Positions 13,101 to 28,100 of a stretch of DNA of 64,000 bases are shown piece after piece. Source of the DNA: Gordionus sp. m RMFG-2023 (Eukaryota; Nematomorpha; Gordioida; Chordodea; Parachordodidae). The notes below the pieces were generated by a model. It was not told the origin of the DNA. It made no database searches and was given only the letters and a program-made list of their open reading frames with translations. The position numbers and the translations under genes are program-made. Numbering within the stretch: position 1 is the stretch's first letter; every line of letters begins with the position of its first letter. The stretch lies in the NCBI RefSeq assembly GCF_954871325.1, contig NC_088776.1, positions 32,350,508 through 32,414,507 on the forward strand, in the 5' to 3' direction.

Positions 13101-16100
13101 TTTTAATAGATGGCTAGCCTCTACCTCAAGAATAAGCCTTCACGGGGTTCATCAGTTTATGTATGTCGGAACCTATTTCCTTAAAAAGTGATTTTAAAAA
13201 ATTTGAACAGGCTTAAAAAATTAATCTCTTTTTTTCAAATCCAGGCTGCTGAATATTTATTAAAAAAGCATAATATAGTTATATTAATATTTTAAAATGG
13301 CTAATTATTCTTATAAAGTAATTCTATAATTTATATAAAGATTATATAAATTCAAATGTTTTTGGCTTCTTTTGATAAACCAGGTGTTGAATTTTATTTT
13401 CAATAGGTTTAAGTTCAACTCTGAGATTTCAATGAGTTTAAGGTTTAGTTATATCAAATTTAGAAATAATTTGAAATTTTTAACAATTTATTTATATTAT
13501 TTGTTTATTATTTATATCAGAGACCTGCACAGGTCAAATGGAATTTGTAAAATTGTTATTTAAATAATTTTTCAAATTATTTCAAAGTAAAATTGAAAAT
13601 ATGAGCAGTATATCTGTATAAAAGGCTTTATTTTATGATTTTTCAACTTGATTAATTGGTATAATTTTAATATTTTTTTATAAATCGGTCCCACATGGAT
13701 TTTTAATTTTTTTTTAGCCCGTTGTAACGTTATGAGGTGAATATATTATTGTAATACCAATTATTAGGTAAATACTGTAAATAATCAAGCATTAGTACAT
13801 GTTTTTCATTTACGCATTTATTTTTTTATTGTTGAGCAATAGTGATTGAAAATTGGATTTCATTTAAATCATCAAAATTGTCTGCCTTTAATATTTACTT
13901 AAAATATCCTAGTAATAAAATAAAATCTATAAAACCACAATTTATAATATAAATTTTTAATAAATGGCAGGGAATTCGAATATCCTGATTTAAATAAGGA
14001 AAATTATCCGCTATTAATTTAAAATTACCCAATATTCCTTTTAGGGAAATGAAGAATATTATAAACATGGCCTGGCTGCCAATATATTCGATACACCGGC
14101 TTCGATTTTTTAAATTATAAATTCTCGACTGTGATTGATTATTTTTTTAAATCTTCTTTAATAAATAATAGTCATTATAGTGGTAATTAGCATGCATAAA
14201 AATATAAATAACTTCAATTGCTTATTCAAGCAATCGTTTAGAGTTTTATAACTAACTAATAATGTTGGTAAATAGCTCGATTTGAGCCAACTTTAAAAAA
14301 TGGCTAACACAATATTTTAGCCCGAAAGATATCACATAAGTCACGAAATTTCGTTAATAGATGTCCAAACCTTTGTGCCATCTATGAGAAAAATCTGGCT
14401 TGCGTAATATATTTTTAGATAAAATATTAAGTTATCCATTTTTAAAAATGCCTCAAAATGAGCCGTTTAACAACACTATTAACTAATACATTTATCAAAT
14501 AAATATTATTTATTGTATTAAACATAAATTAGTTAATGAAAAAAAAATTTATAAATAGAAATTTTATTTCTATAAATTTCTTAATAAAAATAATGTCTAA
14601 ATTACTGTACCCTGCCCGGTCAAAAAGATTTTCGGACCAAACCTAATTTAATTACAAATCGGACTTGACCGAAGTTTTGAAAATGTAAAGCTTATAATTA
14701 GTCAAATTTGTGTTGTTGGCTAAAAAATTTGTAAATAATTTGATTGGGCTAGGATGAGATATATATACAAAATTTATAATATATTTTAAAATTATTTAGT
14801 GTTAAATTACATAACTTATTCATATATTTTTAAATTATTTGTTATCAAATTACATAACTTATTAATATATTTTAAAATTATTTAGTGTTAAATTACATTA
14901 CTTAACTTATTCATGTATTTTAATAGAAAAAAATTTTAAATGTAACTTATTTTAAGAGTTCTAACGAACATAAAGTACTTAATATTTTGCTCTTATGCAC
15001 AAATATGCTTACTAACTAGCGGAAAACGCTAAATTTAAATATCTTTTTTCGGGATCAACCCTTGCGATAAACATTAATTTGAATATTGTATATGAAATAT
15101 GATTTTAATCTAGTCGCTCGACCAAAATGAGACACATAATATTAAACAATCCAAATATGGGAAGCATTACAACAACGGACAATATTTCACTTACCAGATC
15201 AGATCTTTTCCATACTTAAAAAAGAATGTATGTAAATTATATGATTGTAATAATTTTTATTATATTTTATAACACTTATAAATACAATTAAGTACCTAAC
15301 CTTTACCATCTACAACATTCCTAAACACCATACGGATTTGATATCCAATGATTTGTATCAAGTGGCTATTTCCACTCCTTTCGATATAGATTCATATCAT
15401 TCAATTTACCCAATAACTAATAATGCCCACACAATCCAATCAGGAAGTAAACAGACAATTTTTGATACAGAAAATTGCCCTTCTCGTGGCAGCAAAAAGT
15501 TGTTACTTTACGAATCAGATTGTCTTAACAGAAGTTCGAAAAAAGGGGATGATCTAAATGGTGTATCAAAAATATTATCTTCCGTCATTGGATACATTGA
15601 ATGTATTATTTATTTATTACCCATTATTAATTCTTATGAATAAGTTGGTACAGATTTTCTGATGCCCTATACTTTACTCTATTTTCAAATAGATAATTTC
15701 AAAATAGTTCCAATTTTCATAGGTTAAAACCTAGTGATGTAGACTAGCCCCCCCCCCCAATAGATATGGTTAAGCAAAATTGTTGTTTTCAAAATACAAT
15801 ATTGATATCTAGACAGAAATAAGCTTTTATTCCATTTATATTGATAACCCCCCCTTATAGGTATGCACGGGCTGTCCGTAGCTCGATCTAAGCTCGGGTT
15901 CGAACATAAAAATTTATTTTGGGGTTCGAGTCGGGTTGTAAGAGATGTCCGACCCGAAATCCGACCCTAACCATAAAAAAATATAATATCCTAAATATTC
16001 TTTTTAATGCATAATGTCAATTAGATTAACATGTCATTTTCAATTATTATTTTAGATAACTTCTGTTTGCCACTATTTTGTTATTATATTTTTGTGTTAT

Positions 16101-19100
16101 TATTACATATTTTATTTACATCATATTCTATCAGGTTAATTAAAAAATATATAGCTAATATCTATGTAATTAAATAGACTCAAATTTTTTAATATTTAAA
16201 ATTGTTTACCAAATCTTAAATTGGTGGTAGACTTTTCAAAACGACTCATTTTAAGTGTTTTGGCTCTTAAATTTCTGTATCCCTGCTTCCTCTGCTAGCA
16301 GTGAAAGAGGACTTTTAGCGGTTGGTAGGGCCTTTGAAGATGGAAGGACTTGTTTAAAGCCTGACATGACTCTTCATTATTATCATAATTATTCACTATA
16401 TGATACTATTGATAATGATATTTATATATCATTATAATATGTTCATTATATCATGCACATTATTTTTATATAATCACAATAATTTTTAAATTCGATTGTA
16501 TTTCAAATTTTTTAATATTTAAACTGAATAAAAGGTATATATTTTCATTTTATATGAAATGCAACTTAATATAAATATTGATTATACTGTGGCTGTCAAA
16601 TAAACTTTTATTTAAGGTAATGCACATAATTTTTAATTGTTTTTTGGATATTATAATATTCACACTCAAATTTAAAAAAATTTAGTCGGGTTCGGATGTG
16701 GTTGAAAAATTTTATTTTAATTCGGGCTCGGATCGAGTTCGGACAATAAAAAATTATAATTCGGGCTCTGGTTGTGAAAAAATTACCAGACCTCTACCCC
16801 TTCCTTCCTCCCTATTTAATTTTATAAAAGAATCTAAATATTTATTCTTCTATTTTAAAAAGTGCGTGAAAAATATCTTAAAGAATAAACATTACTATAA
16901 AAACATTTCACTTTATAATCAAATTTTCCAATAAAAGGTGCCTGAAATTTACGAATAAATAATACCAAACATTTCATGTTATAATCTAATTTTCATATAA
17001 AAAATTTGTTAAAAATTATAAAAAGCGGGGGAAGGGGGCTTTCCAAAGGCGCTATAATTCGCATGGGATGGATCAACGTTTGACCTTTTCTATTTTTAAT
17101 TGTAAAAGTGCACTTACTATTACTAAACAAGATTAAAAAATCAGCTATCATGAAATATCGCCATGACCAATCGATCTTCTTTTGGTATCACATTTTCCAT
17201 AGATGCCACAAATCTATTTGACTATTTTTATGCTACCGTTATTAAATTATAAGAATGAGGCTACAGCCAGAGGCATCGAGTTTCGTATTATGAAATATGA
17301 TAAAAGTTAATCTATTATATGATGATAGTAATTTTTCTAGATATTTCGTTTGTTTAATTTTTTTTCAAATATAATTAATTGAGAGTTTTTAGATTCTTCG
17401 TTCTGTTAAGTCCTGATATGAATTTCAGTAATTTTCATATTCTAATAAATTTTATTTATTCTGTTTACCAAACGGATTGAAGATAAAATAAAATGTATAC
17501 TATTTAAGTATTACAGAGTGGCTTAAGACTTAGAATTATAACTTTCAAAAGTTTGGCAAACTTCATGCCTAGGACTGCTAACTCGATTCAAAATTTTAAC
17601 TATTTTACTTCAATATATATTTAATACAGTAAAGGACAAATGATATCTATAAAGATAATAATATTTTGAATCGGGAAAATTTAGGCCTAATTTGTTTTTG
17701 AATCGCATTTTAAAATACGATATTTAAAATAAAACTCAGCTTAAGGCATCATATTTTTATTTCAATTACAAATAGTTTTTATTATTGATTGGTAAAATTT
17801 TACTAACAATTCATATACTTCTTTTGCAGAAAGAAATTGGTCGATTTACGTTAACATCCTTACGAAAACAGAAATCGATTAAAGATCTTGACAACAGGAT
17901 AATTTAAAAATATTTAAGAAAATGATAATATTGAATATGAATCAGAACAAGACTCTACCACATAGAGCGAAACATTATTTATTGAATGACAATGAGTTTA
18001 AAAAATATTTTAAAATGAATATTAATAGATTCATTTTACTATTATATACAAAATAAAGTTATTGTCAAAAACATTTATTTGAATTTGATGACCGGTAAAA
18101 TATCGATCAATTGATTAAATCATATCTGACCGGCCACACTACCCTGGTTTCATCAGATATTAAAATAAAATTATGAATTTGAGATTTTCATTCGAATTGT
18201 GATTTTTTAAGTTTTTAGAAAGATGACAGCATTAACATATAAACACAATTTATCTAATAATTTATTTGAATAAGTATGTTTCACCTGTGAATAGGAAAAA
18301 TAACCCCTGAAAAAAACTCTTGGAAAAAAAAATCGGATGCTTTTACCATTTATGTCAAAGTACCCATAGAAAAATTCAGAAGCTAGGTTTGGAAAGCCAA
18401 TACAGGACCAGTGAAACTCTGTGGAATGATGGACGGCTTAGCATTTACTCCTTTATGTGATATGGGCAATGCAATGACATTCCTGAGATCGGTTACTCCG
18501 AGCAATGGTAAAGATATTCTTGATTATTTAGATAAAAATTATATCAACAGAAGCAATTCTCAATCCCAGACACGTTGAATTGTGTCTCGATTTCCTCCAG
18601 AAACTTGGAACGTGGATCAGAGCGCTATTCGACGAAGAACGAATATATAATCAATGCGAAGGTTAGAATCATCGTTTTTCTAATCTGGTTGGGAATAAAC
18701 ACCCATCAATCTGGAAATTGATTAAAAAATAAAATGCTCTATGGCTACCGATGAAACCAAACGTGAACGATGGCGTGTAGTTAGTTGGCCACCGAAAACA
18801 AAATCGCAGAGTTATAATATCCAGATTCGGTTAAAGAAACTTTGCGAGGAATACCGTGATGGGATGCGAAGCCTTCCAGATTTTATAAGAGTGATTTCCT
18901 TCAATATTCGATGTCAACCCATATAATTATTATTCTAAATTATTAAATTTGTATATAATCATGATATATCTTACAAAATTTTGTCAAATTTAGTCTACTT
19001 AATATCGTAATTAAGGATGGATTTGTATTTATTACTATAGCAGATAATTTTTACCAAAATAAAAAACATGGGTTATTTTACTGGGGTATTTATTTCCGGT

Positions 19101-22100
19101 ACCAATTTGAATATCAGCATTTTATCTTGTTTAGGCATTTTTTATGGAGGGTATATGAGTAATCTTTAAATAAAGAATTAGGGCCTAAAAAATTTAGGTT
19201 ATTAATAAATTATATTTTTTATAAAAAAATTTCTAAAATACTAATTCTATACCTTATAATATGAGTATATCCATTATAATCCAAATAAAAATATACCTAT
19301 ATTATTAGGTTTTAAGTAAATTCTATAAATATGAAAAAAAAAATCTGGGGGTTTTTTGCATAATATAATATTTAAAAAACAACTTGTTTACTTCAATCGT
19401 ATAAGACGCCATTTAATCGTTAAAAAATATCAAACTAGATTGATATTTTAAAAAAAAATCGCATGCATTAAAATAACGTTTTGTTTGGAAATGGCCTTCG
19501 AACCCACTCACTATGCACCACAGGTATTATACCCTCCTCTTGCCATCTATCTAACTATATTATATTAACCTCCTATCACCACTGAAAAGGAATCCATCTC
19601 TATGATTCGGCCTATTATCTTTCTTTAAATTCATACTCACTTCAAAATCCCTCAAAGTCTCTAATCCTTCTTTAAATATTATCTTATAATCTTCCAAAAT
19701 GTTCTTTATTTCCCCCTCCCCCCATTCCTTCTTCTAGCATTTGTTCGTTATTTCCACCTCATTTCCTCCTGGACTCTCCTACATTCCTTCCTATTTCTTT
19801 CTACCTCCATCTCTTTAAATATATCCCACCAATCATACAAGGGACCTACCCACCACAAATTAACCCACCCCAATATAATCTCATCCAATTCCTCAACTAC
19901 AAAAAATCGAATAAAATTATTAACTCCTGGTAACTGTACCTGTAACTCTCCCCTAGAAAAAAAAATTATCTGATAAACTGAAGCACGAGAGGAGCAATAT
20001 TTTAGAATTATTTTATTAAAATTAACAATTTTTACGATTAATTATGTAAATAAATATATATTTTGCGAAAATATATAATTTTGTATTAAACTAAACTTTA
20101 AGGTTAAATTTGGTATCGGCAAAAATAGTTTCGGAACAATATTCGGTTTCGGCACATCTCCGGTGAGATAAATTAATTTAGAGGCAACAGGTAGAGATTT
20201 TCCCTCTTAAAATACTACCCCTTGAAATATATATGGAGGTAATTTTTGCTCCTACTCACCCCAACATTTAGACAAGCCCATTTTCAAGAGAGAATAGAAA
20301 CCTATTTTTTCTTAATTTAATATTTTTCTTTAATTCAGATCGGACTCAAACCTTATTTTAGGTCAATCCAACATTTAGACAAGCCCATTTTCAAGAGAGA
20401 ATAGAAACCTATTTTTTCTTAATTTAATATTTTTCTTTAATTCAGATCGGACTCAAACCTTATTTTAGGTCAATCCTATTTCTAAAATGTAAGCTAAGAT
20501 TGGACTCAGGTCTAACAAAGTATTGGTCACAAATATTATATAGGATTAGGTCGGAATTTAAAAAAAACAATTCCGATGCATTTATCTACTTTAAACCCTT
20601 AATATTTATAAAATAATTGAAATTTAAATCAATCTTTTAAGCATTAGATCATACTTATATTCTCTATTTTTAAAAATTTAGTTGAATATTTGGTCGTTAA
20701 ACCAACTCTATTTATCAAAGAATTGAATCTGATGAACTCTTTCAACAAAAAACTCGACATAAATGATTTAGACGTTGGGCACAGGGGAATGGGTCAGTCT
20801 TTCAGAACAAAAAAGTAAATTTTATTTTAAAATCACTATGAATGAAACTAGTTTAATATGTATATACTATTGGGAAACACTTATTTATTTGTTCGATCCA
20901 AATTAGTCCATCGTTACCCGGATAAAAATAATCACGAGTGACTACATGATATTATGCGCACACTGTGTTAAATATATTATAGCTCAAAATAGAATAAGTA
21001 AAATTTAAACATTACAATACGTAAACATTCATTTATCTTACATGATAATTATTTTAAAATTGGAGGCAATAATAACAAACTAATCGTTTTTATACAGGTA
21101 TCCAAAAATGAGTAATAAAATATATTCTAAATTAAAAATAAATAATGTACTAAAACATTTTTAGCTTAAAAATTCATTCAAATTGAAATCAAAATAATTG
21201 TGAGTTGATCAAAAATTAATCATGTCAAAAATAATAAATTTTGCATGAAACTTGTAAAATTATTAAACTCCCAAAGAAAACTAGATTAAAATATCAAACA
21301 GTTTTATTATTATTGTAGAACTGGTGAAAAGGTGGAGTCACATAAACATGTTATAAGGAGTAATAAAACAGTTTTTTTTATCAATTGCAAGAATCAGTGA
21401 CTTGCAGAACTATTGATTGGATTTAAAAATGCTTCCCATTTTAAGTCGGGTCTGAATTTTTTTTATAAATCTAATTTTAGCCCTGCCCATGTTTTTTATT
21501 TTTAGGCCTGGATTTTTAATTTCGTCTTTTTAAATAATTTTGGCAGCATCATGTAAATTCTTTTGAGGGAAATTGGAGATATAAGTAGTAAATGAATGTG
21601 TAATGCTCCATTATATGATTTTCCCGAGTTTTTTTGAAAAATAAAATAGGCCTGGCCATTGTTATAATTTTTTTTAAGTCTGGCTCGCCCCTGATTTAAA
21701 ACAACACCACTTTGTGGCTCGCTCCGGCAGGGTTGGGACTAAGTTAAAAAACTTTTAAAATTAGTAGAATCAAGTTACACAAATTGCTCTGTTTTTGAAT
21801 ATTTTTTATTAAAATATATATAAATGTTAGCGTCAAATGTATTTTTTTCCGTAAAGTTTCTAACACTTATTTTTAACTATGAAATTATTTTATAAAAAAA
21901 ATTTGGCCTTGATTAGATTTTGGCAATATTTTACTTTATATCAAGTATTTTTATCTTCATTTAATAGCATGTTTATGTTTAATTATAGAACTTAATTTTT
22001 TTTAAAAAAGTCCTGCGTTATTGATGGAGAATACAATCGCTTCACTAATGTGCGCTTACGAAAAAGTATATAAAATATCCTGAAATTATTTATTATTTTT

Positions 22101-25100
22101 TTGTATGGGGTTCAGATGAATAAGATTTTTCAGCAATTTTATATTCAGGATAATGATTTAGTTTTAACCATGGATATATAACGAAACTTGGAGATAATTA
22201 TAAAAGAGGAACGGTCATTAAGGAAGAGTTTCGAAACCAAAATAATTATGAAATTTATTTTTTTAAATATATATTGTTTTACTGCTAAACAGCTTAGCTG
22301 GTTTAAAAACTAGTTAGAGGCTTAGCTAGTTTACAAACTAGTTTGTTTTGTGAATTTTTTAAAATATTTTAAGTTTGTATATTTTTTTTTTACCTTGTAT
22401 TTTTTTTCAGCCCATTTCTCTAGTTTATAAACTAGCTAAACATATAACCAGTTTGCAAATAAACTAGTTAAATTAACCAAAATCGTGAAGACAATAGAGC
22501 GAAAACTACTTCGCGAAACATATATCGAGAAAATATTATAGGGAATTTAATATCACTAGGTTAATATTCCGATAATTCAATAATGACTATTTTATTTTGA
22601 AATATTTATTTTTATGATCATATTAATTGAATAATACTTTTAAAAAAAATAGGTATAAGATCGATATGATAGAGTTTTTAATTTTCTTTTAGCCTTAATA
22701 AATTTATATAATGATTTAGGTTTATAAAATTTATCATTGGAATAAAAAAAATTTGTTATCCTGCTATGTTTTTCCTCTAAGTCTTATTTTCTAAGAATCG
22801 CGCTCAATGAACCTAGGCTTTATTTTATATTAATCATTGAGTTCATTAGTTAAACCTTGATCCTTATAGAAATTGCTATCTGGGTTGCGCCATTTTTTAT
22901 TAAAGATCTTAATTTAATAATGAAAAATGTACCTAAAAAATAATTGTGTTTAAAAATTTTCAATTCGCGATTTTCGTTTGTTATGCTAAAAAATTTTCGT
23001 GATAAAGTTTTTAAAAAAATATATGTAGACTGAAAAATTGCCGTTAGTTGAAATGACTATTGGCTGAAATATAAAGTTATTTAATTTTGAATATTTATTA
23101 ATTTTTTATTTTCTCCACAAGTAAGAGGGTTTGTATTAATTGATGAAGGAAAGGATTATACGCAGGTTGCATCCCAGATAAGGGATTTCCCATTGGACCA
23201 GTGGGTGCAAGTTAAGCCGTCGGGTCTGAGGCCGTTCTGTAATGAGAGGTTGGTAGGTTCAAGGATGTTGGGTATTTTAGCCTTAAAAGCGTTATGTATG
23301 ATTTTATTAATTTCTTTATGCCGGAAATGGCGACCTTAGCTGCAGGTGCAGTTTAGACCGTGTCTGGCGTTAGGTTAAACGCGTAGGCTACATTGGTGGC
23401 AAGAGTGTGAATGTGTAAGTACAAACCCTCTTACTTGTGGGGAAAATAAAAAAATAAAAAAATATTTAAAATTAAATAACTTTATATTTCAGCCAATAGT
23501 CATTTCAACTAACGGCAATTTTTCACAGTCTACATATATTTTTTTTTTTATTTTTTTAGCATAACAAACGAAAATCGCGAATCCTTATTTCTTAAACAAA
23601 AATTCAATTGGAAATTTTTAAACACAATTATACTTGTGTTTTAGGTACATTTTCATTATTAAATTAAGCTCTTTTTAGAGCCTTCGATACTATTAATATA
23701 TATTTTTATTAAGTAATTTTATATATTTTTACATATTTTTATATAGTTGTTTTAATATTTTAGTGTTTTATTATTAATTTTTTAAATTATACCAATATCA
23801 ATATTATCAAAATAAAATTTTAAAATACATATAGATTAGTCCTATAGCAGCATATGTTATTTTTTCCCCTTAATTACACAGAATCAAAACTACTTAAATT
23901 AATTTAAGTGAATTCCTAAAAGATGATTATGCTTAGTAAAAATTTTAATTTTATCAGAATTGAATTTCTTGGAAAATATAATATATCGTTAAGAAATTTT
24001 TACAATTCTTTTATTTTTAAGTGCATAAGCTTTTTGAGTTTTAAAATTAATCATTACTCTCTGTCTTAATAACTCGGAAAATTTAATAAAAAAAATTCTA
24101 AGAAAATTTAAATCTTATATGATTTTTTAAAAATAATCTGAGATCAGTAAAAATTCTTAACTTTCAGTATTTTTTATCTTGATTGGAAAAATTTCTAAGC
24201 ATTTGAGAATATTTGTTATAATTACTTTTAATGGCATAAAGCACATTTTTAAAATCTATTTTGGGTAGAGAGGGGGGGGGGTAAATTTATTGAGGTAAAA
24301 ATTTGAATCAAAATTCCATGAGCGAGAGAGACCAGAAAGAAATCGGCTATATTTTCTATCACATCAGAGAAAGGTTGCATGCTTACTTAATAGACAATAA
24401 GTAACAAAATATTTTTAAAACATTTTGCGTTTATGATTTAAGGAGCTTTGGTGGGTAAATTGATATTGAATATGTTGTTTCCTTTAAATAAATGAATTTG
24501 CAATATATTTACTGTTTCGCGGTAATGATTTCGCGCAAATACATTCGCGGTAAAAAATTCTCTATAAAGGATTCGCGATTAAAGTTTCGCTATAACGGGT
24601 TCGCGATAAAGGTTGCTAAAATGTGTTCGCGGTTAAGGTTTCGCAGAAATAGATTTACGATAGTGTGTTCTCGATATTCTCTTCGTTATAAATGTTTTGC
24701 GGGGAAAATTTCGCGGAATAGGTATAGCGATATTACCTTAGCTTTAAAATTTGTTCGCGGTAAACGACATTCGCGATAAAAGTTTTGCTGAATTGACCTG
24801 ATACGAATATATACAACTCGCACATTCTAACGGGAAATAGACACAATATAAATTAGTGTTGTTAAACGGCTCGTTTTGAGCCGATTTTTAAAAACGGCTA
24901 ACTCAATATTTTATCCAGAAATATAAATCATAGTCAAAATTCTATCAATGCAAATGACCAAACCATGCAAACTCACCGAATTGAGCGTGAATGATATGAA
25001 TTTAAAGGCCAACATTCCACGAACAAGGAGAAAACAATTATGTCACTGTATATTTGTGAATATTGTTGTTCTAGAAATATTAGACACATGTCTAATATTA

Positions 25101-28100
25101 ATAAATAAAATTTTTAAGACATAAATTTATATATGACAAATTTTACATTTCTTTAAATTATATTTTGTATATTTAAATTGTTTAATATTATATATTTTTT
25201 CAAATAAATTGCTCTTATCTAGTGTCTACTTATTGAGTTATCACATTTTCAAATGAAATAAGTTTACAATATTTGGGTTTTCATAAAATATATATAACAA
25301 ATTTTGGTTTCCCTTAAATTATATTTTGAATTTATTTATATTTATAATTGTTTTATATTTAATGTTTATTCAAAAAATAATAAAAACACAAACAATTTTC
25401 CCGAGATTCAATGACTTACCTAAAATTAAATCATTTTAATAAATAAATTTTAAAAATAATAATAAAATATAAAAAAGGCAAAAAAAATTAAAAATAGTGC
25501 TGTAAATTAACGTCGATGAAAGTAATATCGTTACCAAAACAGCTTTACCTTTTTCGAATAAAAAGAACGCCATTCGCTACCTTTTTAAAAAGGTAACGAG
25601 TAACGCGTTTCTTTTTTTTAAGTAACGGTTTTAATTTTCTCTTAAAAAATAAACATTTTATTATATATTTTTAAATTTTATAAATAATTTATACCTAGCT
25701 TTAAATTCAGATCAACCACCAAAGTTCTTCATTTTTATTTTATTTGTTATATTTTTGTTGTTAAATTTTTACAGTCAAGATTGTTTATCTAATCAATATT
25801 GAGTCAATCGAGATATATTAATTTATATTCCTATATTATAATTTATTTAATAAAGAATATATGTCAAGAATACTTTTTTCTACATATGAAGAAGATCTAA
25901 CTCTACCCTGACCTGAAATATTTTTTTCTCTACCAATAAAGAAAATTAAGGGCATTAAGACTATATTTTGCAAATGTTGATAACGACAAGGTTATTAGCA
26001 ATGTTCACTTTCAAACAATTTCAAAATTTCTTTTAATGTTAGTTGGAATAGAGATGGAGAGTCTTAGGCTATGCAGCTATTTTTAATGAAAAAAATGGTG
26101 GGATATCCATTAAATCAGTCATAACGAGATGTCACTCATTTTACAACTCAGTAAGATAGTCTTATGAAGGAGAATGGCCACGAATTTGATAAACAGATTT
26201 TCAGATAATGACAAGTCGTTTATAGTTGAACATTGCATGGTTAGTGTTAATTAAAAAATATGGTATGCATATATATGAATTTAAATGGAACCTTTGCTAC
26301 CGCTCTTTCGATTTTAAAGAGCGAAGACAAAATGCATTTGAGATGCCTCACTTCCACAATGACCATTATAAATTAAACTTAAATAATTGGCATTAAATCA
26401 TATCAAGTTTTGCCATTTATTAGTACACTCATACAAGGCAAAGATAAAAGGTATACAGTTAAATTAATATTTACAATTTATATTTTGATTATATTTATTT
26501 TTAATGGATTAGAACATAACAAAGATGAATATATACTATCAACAATTAGTCACCAGTTAGTTAAATTGGATTGGCCATCGTTAAATTTAGAGGTCAACGA
26601 AGAAAAAAGTCGTGAGGTTTTTTCCAGTTTGAGAAAAATTTTGACAACTATAAAGAAAAATAGATTTAGTTACTTTAAATAACAATCAGATTACATTCTG
26701 ATAAAGATAAAAAAATGAGGACCTTGTGAAGATGATCTATGAAATTTTTTTTAAAATAAAGACCATTCTTTATATAATTGAAAGGCACTCTCCTGGCCTT
26801 CAAAAATCTTGGTTTAAAATCATCCTTTAACAAAATATATATATGTAAATTTTTATCTTTGCCAATTTTACTATTAAAAACACAATTGAACCTTTTAATT
26901 AATCTATTAATATCAAAACTCGCTTCAACACACCCTTCTTCGGTAAATATCGACTGAATAACCATTTTATCTTTATAAAATTTATCATTATTTTTACAAG
27001 GATTGTCAAAAGTTAAAAAATTTATCCTATCACCTATATCTAGCTTATTAATAGTGTTAATATCAAAGTTGAATTTAATTATGTCAAATTCTTTGATCCA
27101 GTCTTGACCACATAAAGGTGGTCCTTTCCCTTCCAAAACATAAAAATCTAAATATTTAATCGTATTGAAATATTTAACCTTATAATTACTGACTTGACCA
27201 ATGACTGTGATCGGCGAACCTTCATTTTCTCGAACAACTTTTCAACTCAACATCTTCATAATTGGCCAGCTTTTCAAAATGTTTGATGGGCAAAGATGTC
27301 ATTTGAGAACCAGTATCTGTCATAAAAGAAAAATTGAGATTATTAAGTTGTATGTCAATCTATATTAATATACTTTTTTATTTTAGAAGGTTTAACGCGA
27401 TCGTTTTTTAGTAACGATATATTCGTATTGTAATAATATATTATATGTTTGTAAATTGGATAACGTGATTTTATATTATATACGTTTTTTTTACATAATT
27501 GATTTATTTTGGTTATAAAAAGAGATCTTACATTATATAAATTTTATCAGTTAACTTTTCATAATAAAGAATCATTTAAAATCTTATGTTTAAATTAAAT
27601 TCCTACTTCTAATATACATTATACTAAGCAATTCCCCTCATCAGACTTCAAATATCCTACTAATTCCTATCAATTCCTACATCCAAGACAAGCTAATTCC
27701 CCCGCTCGTCAACAATTTTTAATAAATTTTAATTAAAATTTTTATTTATTAAATATAATACAACCCTCCTATCCTCTGCACCATTGGTCATGTGTTTAGC
27801 ACAGCGAAAATTGTGATTAGAACTAAGTGCCATTGTTTATTTGGTCAAAATTTTTTATATCAATTCTAAAAAGATTAAAAAAATTACTACAAGCGATTAT
27901 ATCTTACAAAATATTTATATTATCAATGAGGAAAAAAAATTTATATATAATATTTAGTAATTTTTAACATTAAGTTTATTTTTTTGAATAGCGAGTAACG
28001 CGTTTTCACACGGTAACTAGTAAAGGTAACCCTTTTTTTTCAAACGTAACGAGAAACGCCTTTTTTGTAACTTTTACAGCACAAATGACAAAATTGACAA

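Larger units (their letters stand above)
10125..15113 (+). other. GPCPD1 intron 4 (4989 bp), transposon debris
   Basis: No exon fits here, because exon 4 and exon 5 join in phase without one. It holds the TIR element 11016-11558 and a small hAT-like element near 12209-12480. Degenerate ends with CAGAGACCTGCACAGG (about 13516) and GGTAAATAGCTCGATTTGAGCC (about 14265) are also present. Everything else is AT-rich with no structure I can name. Confidence 0.6.
15603..20681 (+). other. GPCPD1 intron 6 (5079 bp), transposon debris
   Basis: Contains an hAT relic (15858-16796), a MULE transposase relic (18330-18930), a pyrimidine-rich block (19540-19960) and a perfect 107-bp tandem duplication (20262-20475). 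The rest, including 16797-18329, is AT-rich with no recognised feature. A short open stretch after TTTTGCAG at about 17830 was looked at and not assigned. Confidence 0.6.

Noticed and set aside
15603-15643. Possible extension of GPCPD1 exon 6 to the later GTTGGT donor
   Set aside because: It would include an in-frame stop just before the donor, while the GTATTA donor at 15603 gives the exact family spacing with exon 7.
17830-17905. Open stretch after TTTTGCAG that could be a GPCPD1 exon
   Set aside because: Exons 6 and 7 already join in phase and restore a continuous family segment, leaving no room for it; no motif is present.
24492-24779. 95-codon open frame on the + strand
   Set aside because: It lies wholly in the TTCGCG degenerate repeat; the product is a repeat-driven Arg/Lys/Phe string without any domain.
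26410-26682. 90-codon open frame on the + strand
   Set aside because: No family recognised. It lies inside the hAT-ended composite and does not fit the GPCPD1 phase or domain order; possibly a decayed transposon protein.
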